Numbered from the stretch's first letter, positions 47,718 through 60,191 are shown. The stretch: 64,000 nt of DNA from Sialis fuliginosa (GCA_961205875.1 OY540815.1:24365638-24429637), one strand, 5' to 3'. The notes: generated by a model from the sequence alone, not told the origin. A program made the numbers and translations.

Positions 47718-49995
47718 GGGAAGGAGCACGCGAAGGTCTTTAAGTGCGTGATACTCTTAAAGATAATAGTGTAAGCTACATTTAAAAAAAAAACTGGAGT
47801 CTCTTCGATCGCGCCAAGCTGAGATATTAACTATTCAATTTACTTCTTTGTTAGCGTATGAGTTTTAATTTGTTTTTTTAGTTTTAACTTGTTTTTAAAA
47901 AGGGAAGGAGCACGCGAAGGTCTTTAAGTGCGTGATGCTCTTAAAGATAATAGTGTAAGCTACATTTTAAAAAAAAACTGGAGTCTCCTCGATCGCGCCA
48001 AGCTGAGATATTAACTATTCAATTTACTTCTTTGTTAGCGTATGAGTTTTAATTTGTTTTTTTAGTTTTAACTTGTTTTTAAAAAGGGAAGGAGCACGCG
48101 AAGGTCTTTAAGTGCGTGATGCTCTTAAAGATAATAGTGTAAGCTACATTTTAAAAAAAAACTGGAGTCTCTTCGATCGCGCCAAGCTGAGATATTAACT
48201 ATTCAATTTACTTCTTTGTTAGCGTATGAGTTTTAATTTGTTTTCTTAGTTTAACTTGTTTTTAAAAAGGGAAGGAGCACGCGAAGGTCTTTAAGTGCGT
48301 GATGCTCTTAAAGATAATAGTGTAAGCTACATTTTAAAAAAAAACTGGAGTCTCTTCGATCGCGCCAAGCTGAGATATTAACTATTCAATTTACTTCTTT
48401 GTTAGCGTATGAGTTTTAATTTGTTTTTTTAGTTTTAACTTGTTTTTAAAAAGGGAAGGAGCACGCGAAGGTCTTTAAGTGCGTGATGCTCTTAAAGATA
48501 ATAGTGTAAGCTACATTTAAAAAAAAAACTGGAGTCTCTTCGATCGCGCCAAGCTGAGATATTAACTATTCAATTTACTTCTTTGTTAGCGTATGAGTTT
48601 TAATTTGTTTTTTTAGTTTTAACTTGTTTTTAAAAAGGGAAGGAGCACGCGAAGGTCTTTAAGTTCGTGATGCTCTTAAAGATAATAGTGTAAGCTACAT
48701 TTAAAAAAAAAACTGGAGTCTCTTCGATCGCGCCAAGCTGAGATATTAACTATTCAATTTACTTCTTTGTTAGCGTATGAGTTTTAATTTGTTTTTTTTA
48801 GTTTTAACTTGTTTTTAAAAAGGGAAGGAGCACGCGAAGGTCTTTAAGTGCGTGATGCTCTTAAAGATAATAGTGTAAGCTACATTTAAAAAAAAAACTG
48901 GAGTCTCTTCGATCGCGCCAAGCTGAGATATTAACTATTCAATTTACTTCTTTGTTAGCGTATGAGTTTTAATTTGTTTTCTTAGTTTAACTTGTTTTTA
49001 AAAAGGGAAGGAGCACGCGAAGGTCTTTAAGTGCGTGATGCTCTTAAAGATAATAGTGTAAGCTACATTTAAAAAAAAAACTGGAGTCTCTTCGATCGCG
49101 CCAAGCTGAGATATTAACTATTCAATTTACTTCTTTGTTAGCGTATGAGTTTTAATTTGTTTTTTTAGTTTTAACTTGTTTTTAAAAAGGGAAGGAGCAC
49201 GCGAAGGTCTTTAAGTGCGTGATGCTCTTAAAGATAATAGTGTAAGCTACATTTTAAAAAAAAACTGGAGTCTCTTCGATCGCGCCAAGCTGAGATATTA
49301 ACTATTCAATTTACTTCTTTGTTAGCGTATGAGTTTTAATTTGTTTTTTTTAGTTTTAACTTGTTTTTAAAAAGGGAAGGAGCACGCGAAGGTCTTTAAG
49401 TGCGTGATGCTCTTAAAGATAATAGTGTAAGCTACATTTAAAAAAAAAACTGGAGTCTCTTCGATCGCGCCAAGCTGAGATATTAACTATTCAATTTACT
49501 TCTTTGTTAGCGTATGAGTTTTAATTTGTTTTCTTAGTTTAACTTGTTTTTAAAAAGGGAAGGAGCACGCGAAGGTCTTTAAGTGCGTGATGCTCTTAAA
49601 GATAATAGTGTAAGCTACATTTTAAAAAAAAACTGGAGTCTCTTCGATCGCGCCAAGCTGAGATATTAACTATTCAATTTACTTCTTTGTTAGCGTATGA
49701 GTTTTAATTTGTTTTTTTTAGTTTTAACTTGTTTTTAAAAAGGGAAGGAGCACGCGAAGATCTTTAAGTGCGTGATGCTCTTAAAGATAATAGTGTAAGC
49801 TACATTTAAAAAAAAAACTGGAGTCTCTTCGATCGCGCCAAGCTGAGATATTAACTATTCAATTTACTTCTTTGTTAGCGTATGAGTTTTAATTTGTTTT
49901 CTTAGTTTAACTTGTTTTTAAAAAGGGAAGGAGCACGCGAAGGTCTTTAAGTGCGTGATGCTCTTAAAGATAATAGTGTAAGCTACATTTTAAAA
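47718..49995. repeat. 184-bp satellite array, 12 full units plus a partial
   Basis: GGGAAGGAGCACGCGAAGG recurs at 47718, 47902, 48086, 48269, 48453, 48637, 48822, 49005, 49189, 49374, 49557, 49742 and 49925: spacings of 183-185 bp. Units are almost identical, differing in A/T run lengths and a TTTTCTTAGTTTAAC versus TTTTTTTAGTTTTAAC variant. Each holds GATCGCGCCAAGCTGAG. Confidence 0.97.
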
Positions 49996-50049
49996 GCTTG
50001 TCAAACTTTATTTATTCTGGTTCGACATAAAACATGTTTAATTTAATTA

Positions 50050-50560
50050 AGGTAAAGGTACCAGTTATGGCTACTACAAGAGCAACTTTTCGTTTTTGGG
50101 CTCGTTTTTGAACTCATGTTACTAATAAAACAAATAACTCTTTATTTAATCAATTTAATTACCAAAGTCCACAAATATAGTTGATTTTTAAATTATAGCC
50201 TTTTATTTTGTTCATATTTTTTCTCCAGTAATGGCAATGGTAAAACCAGTAATGAGCACGCAGTGATGGACACTTGCTAATGATAAGTACTACGACACAA
50301 AAGATATAAAAGAAAGAATCGTCAAATTTGAAACAATGTAAAACAGTTGCTATGATAATATAATAAATAATAAATAAATTATACTAATAATAAGTTTAAA
50401 TGTCCACCATTTTGACACCTATTGGCCTCATGTGATCAAATCACGCTGTAAGACAGTTAAATGTATACAGATTAATATTCAGAAATGGTAGTATATATTT
50501 CTAATTCAGTACATTTAATTAAATGAGATATTGTCCGAGACTGGTGCCATTTTTAATACC
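50050..50560 (-). mobile_element. Family A MITE
   Basis: GGTAAAGGTACCAGTTATGG at the left, GACTGGTGCCATTTTTAAT at the right (terminus decayed). It begins about 55 bp after the satellite array. Confidence 0.82.
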
Positions 50561-51199
50561 ACTGGCCTAAACCACTAAAGAGATAGTGTCAAGCACACAT
50601 TTAATTACGTCCAAAACGCAATAGTTACGTTATATACGTCATAGAGTGTCTATTTCCCAGGTATTGTTTCAAGTTACGATGTTTTTTTGTTTGTCTTTTG
50701 TCAATGCTCACTGAATTGTCGCCATTGTAGATATAGTTAATTGTTGTGAAGATAATTCAGCCGTTAAATTGTTTCCCCCCCCTTCTTTTAGACAAATTGC
50801 AGGAAAAATATGTTTTAATTAATAATAAGGGCGTATTTAATGTGCATGGGTAATTTGAAAATAATTACGGCATTCGTTTATACGCCTACTGGATTGCTTT
50901 GTTTTTATATTGTCATTATGTATGATTAAAATTATTTTTATTGATGTTGGGAAGTTACGTCAAACCAGTAGGATTAAGTTGAAATTTCTTACAGTTGTTT
51001 AAACACTCAAACTGAATGACATACTGAAATTTCAGACTTTTTGGCCAACTCGTTTTTAAGAAAATAAACTTTTAAGTTTTAAGAAAAATAATAAAAATCA
51101 ATTAGATCGATTTGAAAATTAAAAATATTGTAAAGTATACATTTATGTAATTATTTAACGAGAATTAGGCGTTTCGGCCATACCATTATGTCAAGTAAA

Positions 51200-51475
51200 T
51201 GCGCCAAAAAATTCACCACATTTTAATAAAAACCAAATTTAAAAATTGAGATAAATCCATCCAACCAAATTTGATTAATATTGGTTCAGTGGTTCATGAG
51301 TTATGCGTGTGACAAGGATTCATGGGACAGACACACAGACAGACAGACACGGAACGAAAAGTGTTTGTTTTGACCTGAAACGAAAAGAAAAATTTTGAAT
51401 TTTTTTGTCTCATTTTAAAACGATCAAAAAGCTTCTCGTATCTTCGATATTGCGAGGAAGCAAAATTAATATTAA
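51200..51475 (+). repeat. Repeat K/G, partial
   Basis: GGTTCAGTGGTTCATGAG, a CAGACAGACAGACAC run and CGTATCTTCGATATTGCGAG; same order as at 2130-2700. Confidence 0.65.
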
Positions 51476-51739
51476 GTACATATATTTTCAAACTACAACG
51501 AGTACACCCCTGTTTTTTAAATGGAAAATAAAACGTTTAAGCAAGTACATAAATTTATACAAATATGTCGATATAAATTACGAATTATTTAAATAAAACA
51601 AAGATATATATTTCCTGGTAAACAGGGCAATTACCACATTACCTAAACGAAAATAATTATTTCAAAAAAAATTCCATGATTACATTACTTCTTCATGCTC
51701 GTGTATAAGAAAGTGATCCATTGGCGGTTATGAACCTTT

Positions 51740-51965
51740 TTCCTTCGTATTTAATACAAACTGCTAAGCGCATTGCAGAGATTCAGCCAAGCGGGTCACA
51801 CCATTGTTACTGAGCGCTATCTTGCGGCTCGTCATTGGTCGGTATCTGAACCGGAAACCGGAAACGCGGTGGACCCCGCCCCCCCGACGCGTTCACACCA
51901 GCCGCGTCTCAAACAAAAGGAACGCATTTGTCTGACATTATTTATATCAACGTTTTTTTATATCA
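51740..51965. promoter_or_regulatory. GC-rich segment with CCAAT and GC boxes
   Basis: CATTGGTCGG (inverted CCAAT) at about 51833 and CCCCGCCCCCCCGACGCG at about 51876 lie close together in unique, GC-rich DNA. The 71-codon frame across it is not recognisable. Candidate promoter, direction unclear. Confidence 0.25.
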
Positions 51966-51989
51966 TTCACACAAACGCAACGAATTGAA

Positions 51990-52440
51990 GATGTTTTGTA
52001 TATTTTCTACCGGCATTAGTAAGTCAGGCACCCTGGGCGAGATGCCCCCCCTCCTCAGCCCCCTCGTTTCTAAATTACAGTGCTTGTAATTTTTTCTTAA
52101 AAATTGAAAATTTTTACTAGAATTTATATATTAGTTTTTTATATTTGTATATTTTCTGCCAGCCTTATATAGTAAGTCTGGCACTCAGGGCGAGATCCCC
52201 CCTCATTTTTTCCAAATTACAATGCTTTTTAAAAATTAATTATTTTTACTAGAATTTTTACGAATTTTTCTCCGAGATGAAAATTAAAAACGTTTTGTAT
52301 ATTTTCTGCCGGCCTTATATATAGTAAGTCTGGCACTCAGGGCGAGATCCCCCCTCCTTTTTTTCCTAATTACAATGCTTCTTAAAAATTTATAATTTTT
52401 ACTAAAATTTGTATTAGTTTTTCTCTGTATGCCCGATTAT
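51990..52440. repeat. Three-copy 150-bp tandem repeat
   Basis: TTTTGTATATTTTCTGCC-type starts at about 51997, 52147 and 52297; each unit has TAAGTCTGGCACTCAGGGCG and a C-rich run. Followed by GGCTAAAGCCAGCACTG. Confidence 0.8.
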
Positions 52441-52649
52441 GGTTTGGCACCCCCAGCGGTTACTGACCCCCCCCCTCCCCCGGCTAAAGCCAGCACTGCT
52501 AACTTGATAACTAATGTGTCATCTATGAATTTTAGCAAATTAATATTTAAAATAATTAGGTTATATTTTATGTTTCTTATAGCAAATTGAAGAAAATAAC
52601 ATCCTTCAATTTTATATGAATGGCTTAATCAACATGGAATACACTGTGG

Positions 52650-53146
52650 TAGTGGAACCAGTCTTGGACAATACTTCAGTAATGGACACTTGTTTAATTA
52701 AATGTACTAAATTACAAATATTCGTTGATATTTGATTACAACTGCCATTTCTGAATCATAATCCATACACTTAACTCTAAAACAAGTTAATTTGATGACA
52801 ATCGGTCAATCAGTGACAAAATGGTTGACATTTAAACTAATTTTAGTGTAATCTATTTATTAATTATTATATTATCATAGCATCAGTTTTACAATTTTTT
52901 ATTTTATAAAATTTTTGTGTACTAATCATTTTGTAATCATTAGCAAGTGTCCATCACTAGGTACCCATTACTGGTCCTAATTTAAAACCCAACTATAATT
53001 GTGGACTTTGGTAATTAAATTGATTAAATAAAGAGTTAGTTGTTTTATTAGTAACATGAGTTAATGAGAATTACAAAAAAGAAGCCCCTCAATAAAAAAC
53101 AAACAGTATACCTTGTTCTTAAACCGTCTAAGACTGGTGCTAGTAC
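52650..53146 (+). mobile_element. Family A MITE, older copy
   Basis: GGTAGTGGAACCAGTCTTGG to GGTGCTAGTACCT-TA; more diverged internally than the 14756 and 61370 copies. Confidence 0.78.
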
Positions 53147-53841
53147 CTTATATATATATATATTTAAACGATACAAAAATCAAAGATTTTTATAAGTATA
53201 TGTAAATATTGATTTTACATTTTCCAAGTTGAATTCGTCAAAATTCATACGTTGCGACTATTTCACGACAATGGTAACGATTCGTAATTAAATTTTGAAA
53301 AACACACACGTACTGTGTATTGTATTATGTGTTTTTTATTCACAATTGGTAGCACGGAATCAATCAAAACGAATGAATTTAGCAGCAAATTCATAGCTTT
53401 TATTCAAATATTAATCTACATATATGAAATTTCTCTGTGTACCAACTCATTTATCCAGCTAACAAAAAATATATCTATGCAGATGAGTTTTTCAGTTTAC
53501 ACATTTTACACTTTACCAGCACCATGATCAGTGGCGTGCATCGACTTTTTTCTTTCTCATGACTATCTGTACTAAAAATATTATATTATGTAGTGGTGAC
53601 CATGGAAACAGCTGAAAAATATTTAAATAAAATAATAGTAGGATCCTTAGACAAGGAAAGATAAAGCAGGGGAAGCAGTGCTTCCCTAACTTTATGGGTA
53701 AATTAATACAAATCTGTGTTTTCAGTTAATAAATAATTTAAATATATTATTACAATATTCATCTTTATGCGCAACTCAAACATTTTAATCAAAAATAGCA
53801 TTTAATATTAATTTACACAGTCAATTATAGAACTATAATAC

Positions 53842-54595
53842 CTCTACGTCTTATTTTTTTTGTATTTTAGTCGATATTTGTATGACGAGTTGAAGTTCAC
53901 TGCAGGAAATTTCACTAAAAAATTTAGAATTTTTTATTTCGTTAAAAGTATGTTTATTGTATAGAAAATTACGTGAAAAGTTGTTTGTTTCAAACCGCAG
54001 GTCTGTATCTCAAATCGTTCTCGAGATATAGCCTCTCAAAGTTTTAGTTTTTTCAAATTTTTGAAGAAAAATGGCTCTAACTTTTGAACGCGTGGTCGGA
54101 ATTAATTTTAGTTGACGGATTTGGAATCAGCGTGTCAAAATCTATATAATGACATGTATAATACTTGAAAACTCGGAAAAAAAAATTTCGCGAAAAATCG
54201 AAAAAAATCAAAGGGGTATACCTTAAAAAAATGTCGATTTTTGGCCAAAATTTTTTTGTCTGATTTTAAAGTATTATACATGTCATTATATAGATTTTGA
54301 CACGCTGATTTCAAATCCGTCAACTAAAATCAATTCCGACCACGCGTTCAAAAGTTATGGCCTTTTTTCTCCAAAAATTTGAAAAAACTAAAACTTTGAG
54401 AGGCTATATCTCGAGAACGGTTTGAGATACAGACCTGCGGTTTGAAACAAACAACTTTTCACGTCATTTTCTATACAATAAACATACTTTTAACGAAATC
54501 AAAAATTCTAAATTTGTTAGTGAAATTTCCTACAGTGAACTTCACTCGTCATACAAATATCGACTAAAATACAAGAAAATAAGACTTAGAATCAT
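53842..54595. mobile_element. Family C giant palindrome, third copy
   Basis: Arms from CTACGTCTTATTTTTTTTG to AAGACTTAGAATCAT, meeting near 54216. Directly followed by a 38-bp family A fragment (54597-54634). Confidence 0.87.
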
Positions 54596-54841
54596 TTGTT
54601 TTTTAAATTATAGCCTTTTATTTTGTTCATGTTTATAACTACTACTATTTTAATATTAAAATGTAAATATTTTAACGAGAAATTGTAATTCACAAAAATA
54701 ATAATATGTTACTGTAATAATATATTATATTATTACATATCCGACAATATATTTGTATTTTTAACATCCACTTGTAGTAATAACAATACTAAATAGCTTG
54801 TTAATAACTACCTTATTGACATTTAATAATCCAACGAGAAA

Positions 54842-55123
54842 TTAAAATTTCCCTTTCATGTTAATGATTAACAAGATCCATTTCAATTTACGTACACGCA
54901 AACCGACAAACTGATATAACATATTGTCAGCAATTATCAACGTTTCGACCGGTATAATAACAACAGAAATTAGCTTTCGATACCTGTGTAGGAAGATAGA
55001 TATCATCACAACGATAATAAATATGCTCATGAAAAGACATGCGATTCGATAAACATCTGTTTGGAAACCGTGCAAGTGGTGCCATCTGTGCCGTGGCCGC
55101 CGAACCAAACATAGTTTGTACAA
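54842..55123 (-). CDS. Candidate chemoreceptor-like membrane exon
   Basis: Open frame following a good acceptor (CTTTATACACAG) at about 55124. It encodes a basic segment, a strongly hydrophobic stretch (IFIIVVMISIFL), then RYRKL, a second hydrophobic segment and YQFVGLRVRKLKWILLIIN. An aromatic-hydrophobic run followed by LRxRxxxW and N is the intracellular-loop pattern of insect gustatory receptors after TM4. The 3' boundary is unclear: the frame reaches a stop at 54842, and GTTAAT or GTAAAT donors occur shortly before. Phase does not join simply to the 56053-55779 exon. Confidence 0.4.
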   Translation of the reverse strand: MYKLCLVRRPRHRWHHLHGFQTDVYRIACLFMSIFIIVVMISIFLHRYRKLISVVIIPVETLIIADNMLYQFVGLRVRKLKWILLIINMKGKF

Positions 55124-55175
55124 CTGTGTATAAAGGGTTGCATATATAATACTTATTTGAATTTTTATAACTTTC

Positions 55176-55390
55176 CCGCCGCGGCTTCGTTCGCTATGGT
55201 ATCGTTGAGTTTATTTTACAAAATTCTTTACTAGATTATATAGTTCAATATTTTAGCGTATTGTAAAAGAGCGCGCTGGCCGACTTGATTTACTATTAAC
55301 CTCACTGCTTATTCCTTATGTTACCTAACGTAACAAAATATATACTAAAACCTGGCCAGAGAATATATCTATCAGTTAAAAAAACACGAG
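55176..55390 (-). mobile_element. Helitron, diverged and inverted
   Basis: CCGCGGCTTCGTTCGCTATG (inverse hairpin end), GCGCGCTGGCCGACTTGATT and TTACCTAACGTAACAAAATA match the 16463 family on the minus strand with a deleted middle. Confidence 0.7.
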
Positions 55391-55778
55391 TTTTATCTAA
55401 GATTTTTTACTTATAGAAGAAAACTGAAAACACAATACTGACGAGAGTTAACTTGCGTTTTTTTCTATATATTGCTAGACCACGTGTTACTAAATTGCAA
55501 TATGGTAATTTTTTCGTGTAGGATCGAAATCTATATTATTGGTATAGTTTTATTTGTTATACCAATAAATAATATACTATTAATATAATTAATTTTACAC
55601 AATCGTAGTATTATCTTTTAATAAAAATTTTAGTACCGAATAGAAAAATGTACTACTAATTGAAATGAAATAATTTGTATAGCACTTAACTTAAGTTGAA
55701 TAAATCATGTAAATGATATTTACGAATATAGAAAAAATTGCGTATTATAAAAATTACAATGTAGATTGTAAAAGTTAC

Positions 55779-56053
55779 TGAATTGACAGTACATGTAAAA
55801 ACAGTAATTTTTGATACAAAATAATATTTTTAATCGGCAGCATTAAATTATCATAAATTTGAAAGACATTAAATATTATTTTTGATAAATTTTGCAAGAC
55901 GGGATGTTCGTCCTTCTGACCACCGATGTTCATACCCATACCAATGTTAAATATACATTCACACAAGATTATTTTCGTCCGTTCGCGTCGTCCATTAGTA
56001 ATTATTGCAAAGTGCGAGAAAATTGAATTATCCGTGTTTATGCAACCGTACAT
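55779..56053 (-). CDS. Candidate first exon of a second chemoreceptor-like gene
   Basis: Open from 56053; an alternative start MGMNIGG lies at 55939. A donor-like GTAACT follows at 55778, leaving phase 2. The end of the peptide, LMLPIKNIILYQKLLFLHVLSI, has the amphipathic start-of-TM1 character of insect gustatory receptor N-termini. No homologue was checked and the composition is AT-rich, so a chance open frame is possible. Confidence 0.3.
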
Positions 56054-56616
56054 ACACTAGACACATGTCCGGTTGCATAAGTAAGCCGTCTGTAGAAGTT
56101 ATTAGCACTCTCTGCTATAGAGACATGTTACCTGTCTAAATAATTAAATGCGATCTCTATGTAAATTTCCGTCAAGTTGGTTAGTACTGTATGTATATAC
56201 CAGTAACCCAACTTTCTTAAATTTAAATTAAAAAAACACCATATAACTTTTATATTAGTCTTATTGACTTTCTTTGGTGATTTCCACCCGAAAGTCACCC
56301 ACCCCCCCACTATATTTTATAACTACATAATTTTTTGATATTTTTTAATAAAAATTTTAATAACATATTCTGCCCCAATCCAAAAATAATTAATTAATTA
56401 CAACAAAAAATACAGAGGGGGGGGGATATGGGGCTAAAGCATCTTAGATACATTTATTGACAAGTTTTATCATCCTTTATTGTGATACAATATAATAATT
56501 AGTATAGGCCAGTCGTTAGCAATGTTAAGGACATTTTCCATGAATCTTAAACTATTATAAAGTCGACCTATTCGAACAGTGACCTTTTATATAAACAATC
56601 ATTAAGCAAATTCATA

Positions 56617-56661
56617 TCAGATGTACTGGGTGAAATATGTAACAGCGGTACTCAAACAAAA
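56617..56661 (-). CDS. Candidate terminal exon of a gustatory-receptor-like gene
   Basis: After an acceptor (TTGCATGCAG) 14 codons end at TGA: the peptide finishes TAVTYFTQYI. Insect gustatory receptors characteristically end in a short phase-0 exon with a TYhhhhhQF-like tail, which this resembles. It lies about 850 bp downstream of the 57587-57508 exon on the same strand, in compatible phase. An expected intermediate exon was not found, so the link may be wrong or the gene broken. Confidence 0.3.
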   Translation of the reverse strand, partial: FCLSTAVTYFTQYI

Positions 56662-57507
56662 CTGCATGCAAATATACGATTCATTTCGTAAGGATGATTT
56701 TTGAAATTTTCTCTCAATTCGTAAATATAAGGTGACCCCTTCTATCCCTACTGAATATACGAAAAATTAAATGCATTGTGAAATAATTAATTAGAAAAAA
56801 ACTTGCTTTTACCCCCCCCCCCCCCTCATCTCCCTAAAGTCTTACGTATTTAATGGACGCTCCTTTATCAGAATATATTTTTTTCCGTTCACATGAAAAA
56901 TCTTAATTATTATTATTTTAATTCAAACATTTTTTAATCAAAATCTGCAAGATATCTGGATAGGGGACTTTCCCTTCTAAGAAAATGAGCGTGAAACTCA
57001 AAACTACATAATAGAAATTACATGGCACATTTTTAATAAAACCTATTGTAAATTTAAATAGAAAATTGTTAGTTAAATATTTACATTCAATAGATTTAAT
57101 TATTCATTATTGTTTTTGATATTAACGTTATGCGACAATTGCCGAATATATATAATATTGACACGTTTACCGCCAAACCTGGAACTTGAACCGGAATTTA
57201 TTTATAGTTCGGATTCAGTTCGGGTTCAAGTTTGTAATTGAAAAAATTGTTTAAAAAAAATGATAATTAACAAATAAAACATTTTCTGAAGAAGAAAAAA
57301 AACAATAATAGCTATTAAAATATTGCTAAAAAAAGAGCGAAAAAATAAAATTACATTTTAAAGATTGAAATCTCCACTTTTCAAAATTCAGTTATAGAAT
57401 TAAAAAAGAAAGTAAAAAATATGTAAATTTTAAATCACATCATACCATAAAATTTAAACAGATTTATACATTTTAATATCTTTTAAAAATCATTGGAGTA
57501 AAATTAC

Positions 57508-57587
57508 CTTACTAAGCAGCGTTTGTGTCATCCAGCATCCAGTGGTTTCATATCCGGCCAACTTGTCGCACACCAGGAACACAGGAC
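57508..57587 (-). CDS. Candidate gustatory-receptor-like exon (near C-terminus)
   Basis: On the minus strand an acceptor (TTCCTTGTAG) and a donor (AAG|GTAATT) bound 80 bases: two bases plus 26 open codons, ending in phase 0. The peptide carries VCDKLAGYETTG followed by a Thr/Leu-rich helix and LLSK. This resembles the segment before transmembrane helix 6-7 of insect gustatory receptors, where a Cys and an Ala/Thr-Gly pattern precede a Leu-Leu. The region is GC-richer than its surroundings. The exon itself is fairly convincing; the family is a pattern-based inference. Confidence 0.45.
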
Positions 57588-57753
57588 CTACAAGGAATAA
57601 GATACAACGTTAGATCTGTACGAAGAACTTACAAAACTTTATAATTTCAAGTTGTTGAATGGAACAGAATGCTTTCTGAATGTTATTTGATGCATATATT
57701 TGCAACTTTCTTTGTATATTTAAGTAAATGATGCGGCCGGTTTTATAAAATGA

Positions 57754-58293
57754 TATACTGGCACCAGTTATGGCCACTTTTAGAGCAAGGTTTACTGTTT
57801 TTGAAATTAACGGGCTTCTTTTTTGTAGATCTCAATAACTCATGTTATTAATAAAACAAGTAACTCTTTATTTAATCAATTTAATTACCAAAGTCCGCAA
57901 ATAAAGTTTGTTTTTTAAATTATAACCTTTTATTTTGTTTTTTCTCCAGTAATGGCAAAGGTAAAATCAGTAATGGACACTTGCTAATGATAAGTACTAC
58001 GACACAAAAGATATAAAAGAAAGAATCGTTAAATTTGAAACAATGTAAAGCAGTTTCTATGATAATATAATAATTAATAAATAAATTATACTAATAATTA
58101 GTTTAAATATCCACCATTTTGACACCTATTGGCCTCATGTCATCAAATCACGCTGTAAGACAGTTAAATGTATATAGATTAATATTCAAAAATGGTAGTA
58201 ATCAAATATTAACAAATATTTCTAATTCAGTATATTTAAATAAAAAATAGGCATTACTGGGGTCATGTCCAAGACTGGTGCCAGTACCTTATA
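57754..58293 (-). mobile_element. Family A MITE, full length
   Basis: TACTGGCACCAGTTATGGCC to GGTGCCAGTACCT-TA; complete interior. Lies 170 bp upstream of the 57587 receptor-like exon on that gene's strand. Confidence 0.88.
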
Positions 58294-59417
58294 TAAAAGT
58301 ACATATCCAAAACTTCCAACATTAAAACTAAACGTATTATGTTTGGCGACATAGAACTCCGTAACTCTACATCAGACAAGTCGAAAAATGTTTCTTATTT
58401 AATCTAGTTTCATCTTTACAAATCATGTTTGGTGACATAGAACTATATAACTATAAATCACACAGACTTCAGAATGATGTCAAAATGTTCCTTATTCAAT
58501 CTACTTTAAGGTATGAAAATTTTAAATCAATTCAATTAAAGGTTTATTAGTTATAACCCTTTAAGTCAAGTACATGAAAAATATTTTGGTATTATAAGAA
58601 AATTTATCAATAAATTATTCATAAGATGTTATAAACAGAACAAGAAATGTATCTACTTTGAAACATATTCAAAAAGTTATAATAGGCATTAACAAATAGT
58701 ATAAATTAAACCCTTTTAACCCTGATATAGACATGCGAAGAAATTCCTTAAACTTTTAAACTTAATATATGTTAAAAATATATACATAAATATAACATTT
58801 ATTTGTACACTTATAATTCGAGAACTACTGATCCGATTTTCATGCAGTTTTCATTGACGTGTAGATACGTTATTTAATCAGGTTTTGGCCAAATTTAATT
58901 CAAATTGGGTCCATAATTTCCAAGTTATAACAATTCTCCTAATACAAAAGAAATTTATTGATGAAATTTTAAAAAAACATTAAACGCGCCTACTACCAGG
59001 TTAATATAATATATTCCTATAAGACAGCCAATTCTAATACGAACACAAAATTAGCATACTTTAGTTCATGTACCTTTCAACAGAACTTTTGTGTTGTAAA
59101 TAAATTCAGACAATACTTTGTGATATTGGAATAATTACTTGAAAACTTGCTAAAATATTAAAGTAAAATAACTTTTACAAGGAATATGTTTTATTGTTTT
59201 CACTAATGAACCCCTTTCTTGTTTTTGAAACAAACTTTGTAAATACTTTATATGTTAAAAATGTTGTTTGTATTATCTGCAGGAAGTGTGACAGTTTTGT
59301 CAGAAAATTCTCGTTGATATTATAATAATTTAGAATTTATAATAAGTTCATTAAATATCAAGTGGTTATTTAAAATGGTTTTTATATTTATTAAAAAACT
59401 CAATATCTCATAAAATA

Positions 59418-59905
59418 TCAATATTTGGGTTTGTCTGAAGTGATCACGAAAACGACTGAACCGATTTTGATGAAACTTACACCAACGAAAATCACAAAAG
59501 TGTTATAGGGTATACATTTTGATGAAACAAAAAAATACACCGAAATGAAAAAATCCAAAGAAACGTTATTTTTAACGACTTTGGCACACAACCCCCAATA
59601 TATTTTCAATTTTCCAGGAAACACCAAGTCTTGTCATAGAATTTATATGAAAATCAAAAATAAATGAACAAATAGGTTGGCAACAATCATAATAATTAAT
59701 TTCGATATTTTACCTTTTTTCATGGAAACAAAACACAACTTGATAAAGAATTTTTTAGTCTTTTGATGTTAAATCTTAAATTTTCATAAAATATTAATTG
59801 CCACGATGCTGCACATAACTATTGGTAAAAACCGCATTGAAATCGGTTCAGTAATTCCCGAGTCTATAAGACTCATACAAATTCATTTTTATACATATAT
59901 ATTAG
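59418..59905 (-). mobile_element. Helitron of the 13398 type, inverted
   Basis: ACCGCATTGAAATCGGTTCA and AAATTCATTTTTATACATAT are inverse matches to the 5' half of 13398-13653. The CTAG end was not found. Ends about 85 bp before the esterase initiator candidate. Confidence 0.6.
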
Positions 59906-59986
59906 ATTATAACCGTTTTAGAACCGCTGTGTAAACAATCTGCAATTTGAAATTCTGTTTATTGACCACATATATTTTATACACAC

Positions 59987-60047
59987 TCAGTTTTGGTCGT
60001 CGCGGAGGTAAAGACAGCTGATTTAAATCGATTATATTCTTCTAATA
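59987..60047 (+). promoter_or_regulatory. Candidate initiator and 5' leader of the esterase
   Basis: TCAGTT at 59987-59992 matches the arthropod initiator and lies about 60 bases before the ATG. A TATA-like ATATTTTATA at about 59972 is too close for a normal TATA box. The short GC-richer leader GGTCGTCGCGGAGG separates it from the AT-rich upstream DNA. Inferred only from motif and position. Confidence 0.25.
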
Positions 60048-60191
60048 ATGAATAACATATTAACGCCAATTGTTACCGTACATACGGGAATAATCAAAGG
60101 AAAATGTGCACTCGATTATTATGGAAATCAGTACTTCAGTTTCCAAGGAATACCCTACGCGAAACCCCCTCTCGGAAATTTGAGGTTTAAG
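60048..60191 (+). CDS. Carboxylesterase exon 1
   Basis: 48 codons starting at ATG 60048, ending AAG before the donor GTAAAT at 60192 (phase 0). It holds the start and the GIPYAKPP motif typical of the carboxylesterase N-terminus. An upstream non-coding exon cannot be excluded. Confidence 0.9.

Noticed and set aside
26485-54323. Similar 62-codon frames beginning MTDLKSACQNLY / MTDLESACQNLY in family C
   Set aside because: They lie in palindrome arms and appear on both strands by symmetry; the similarity reflects copy relatedness of the DNA.
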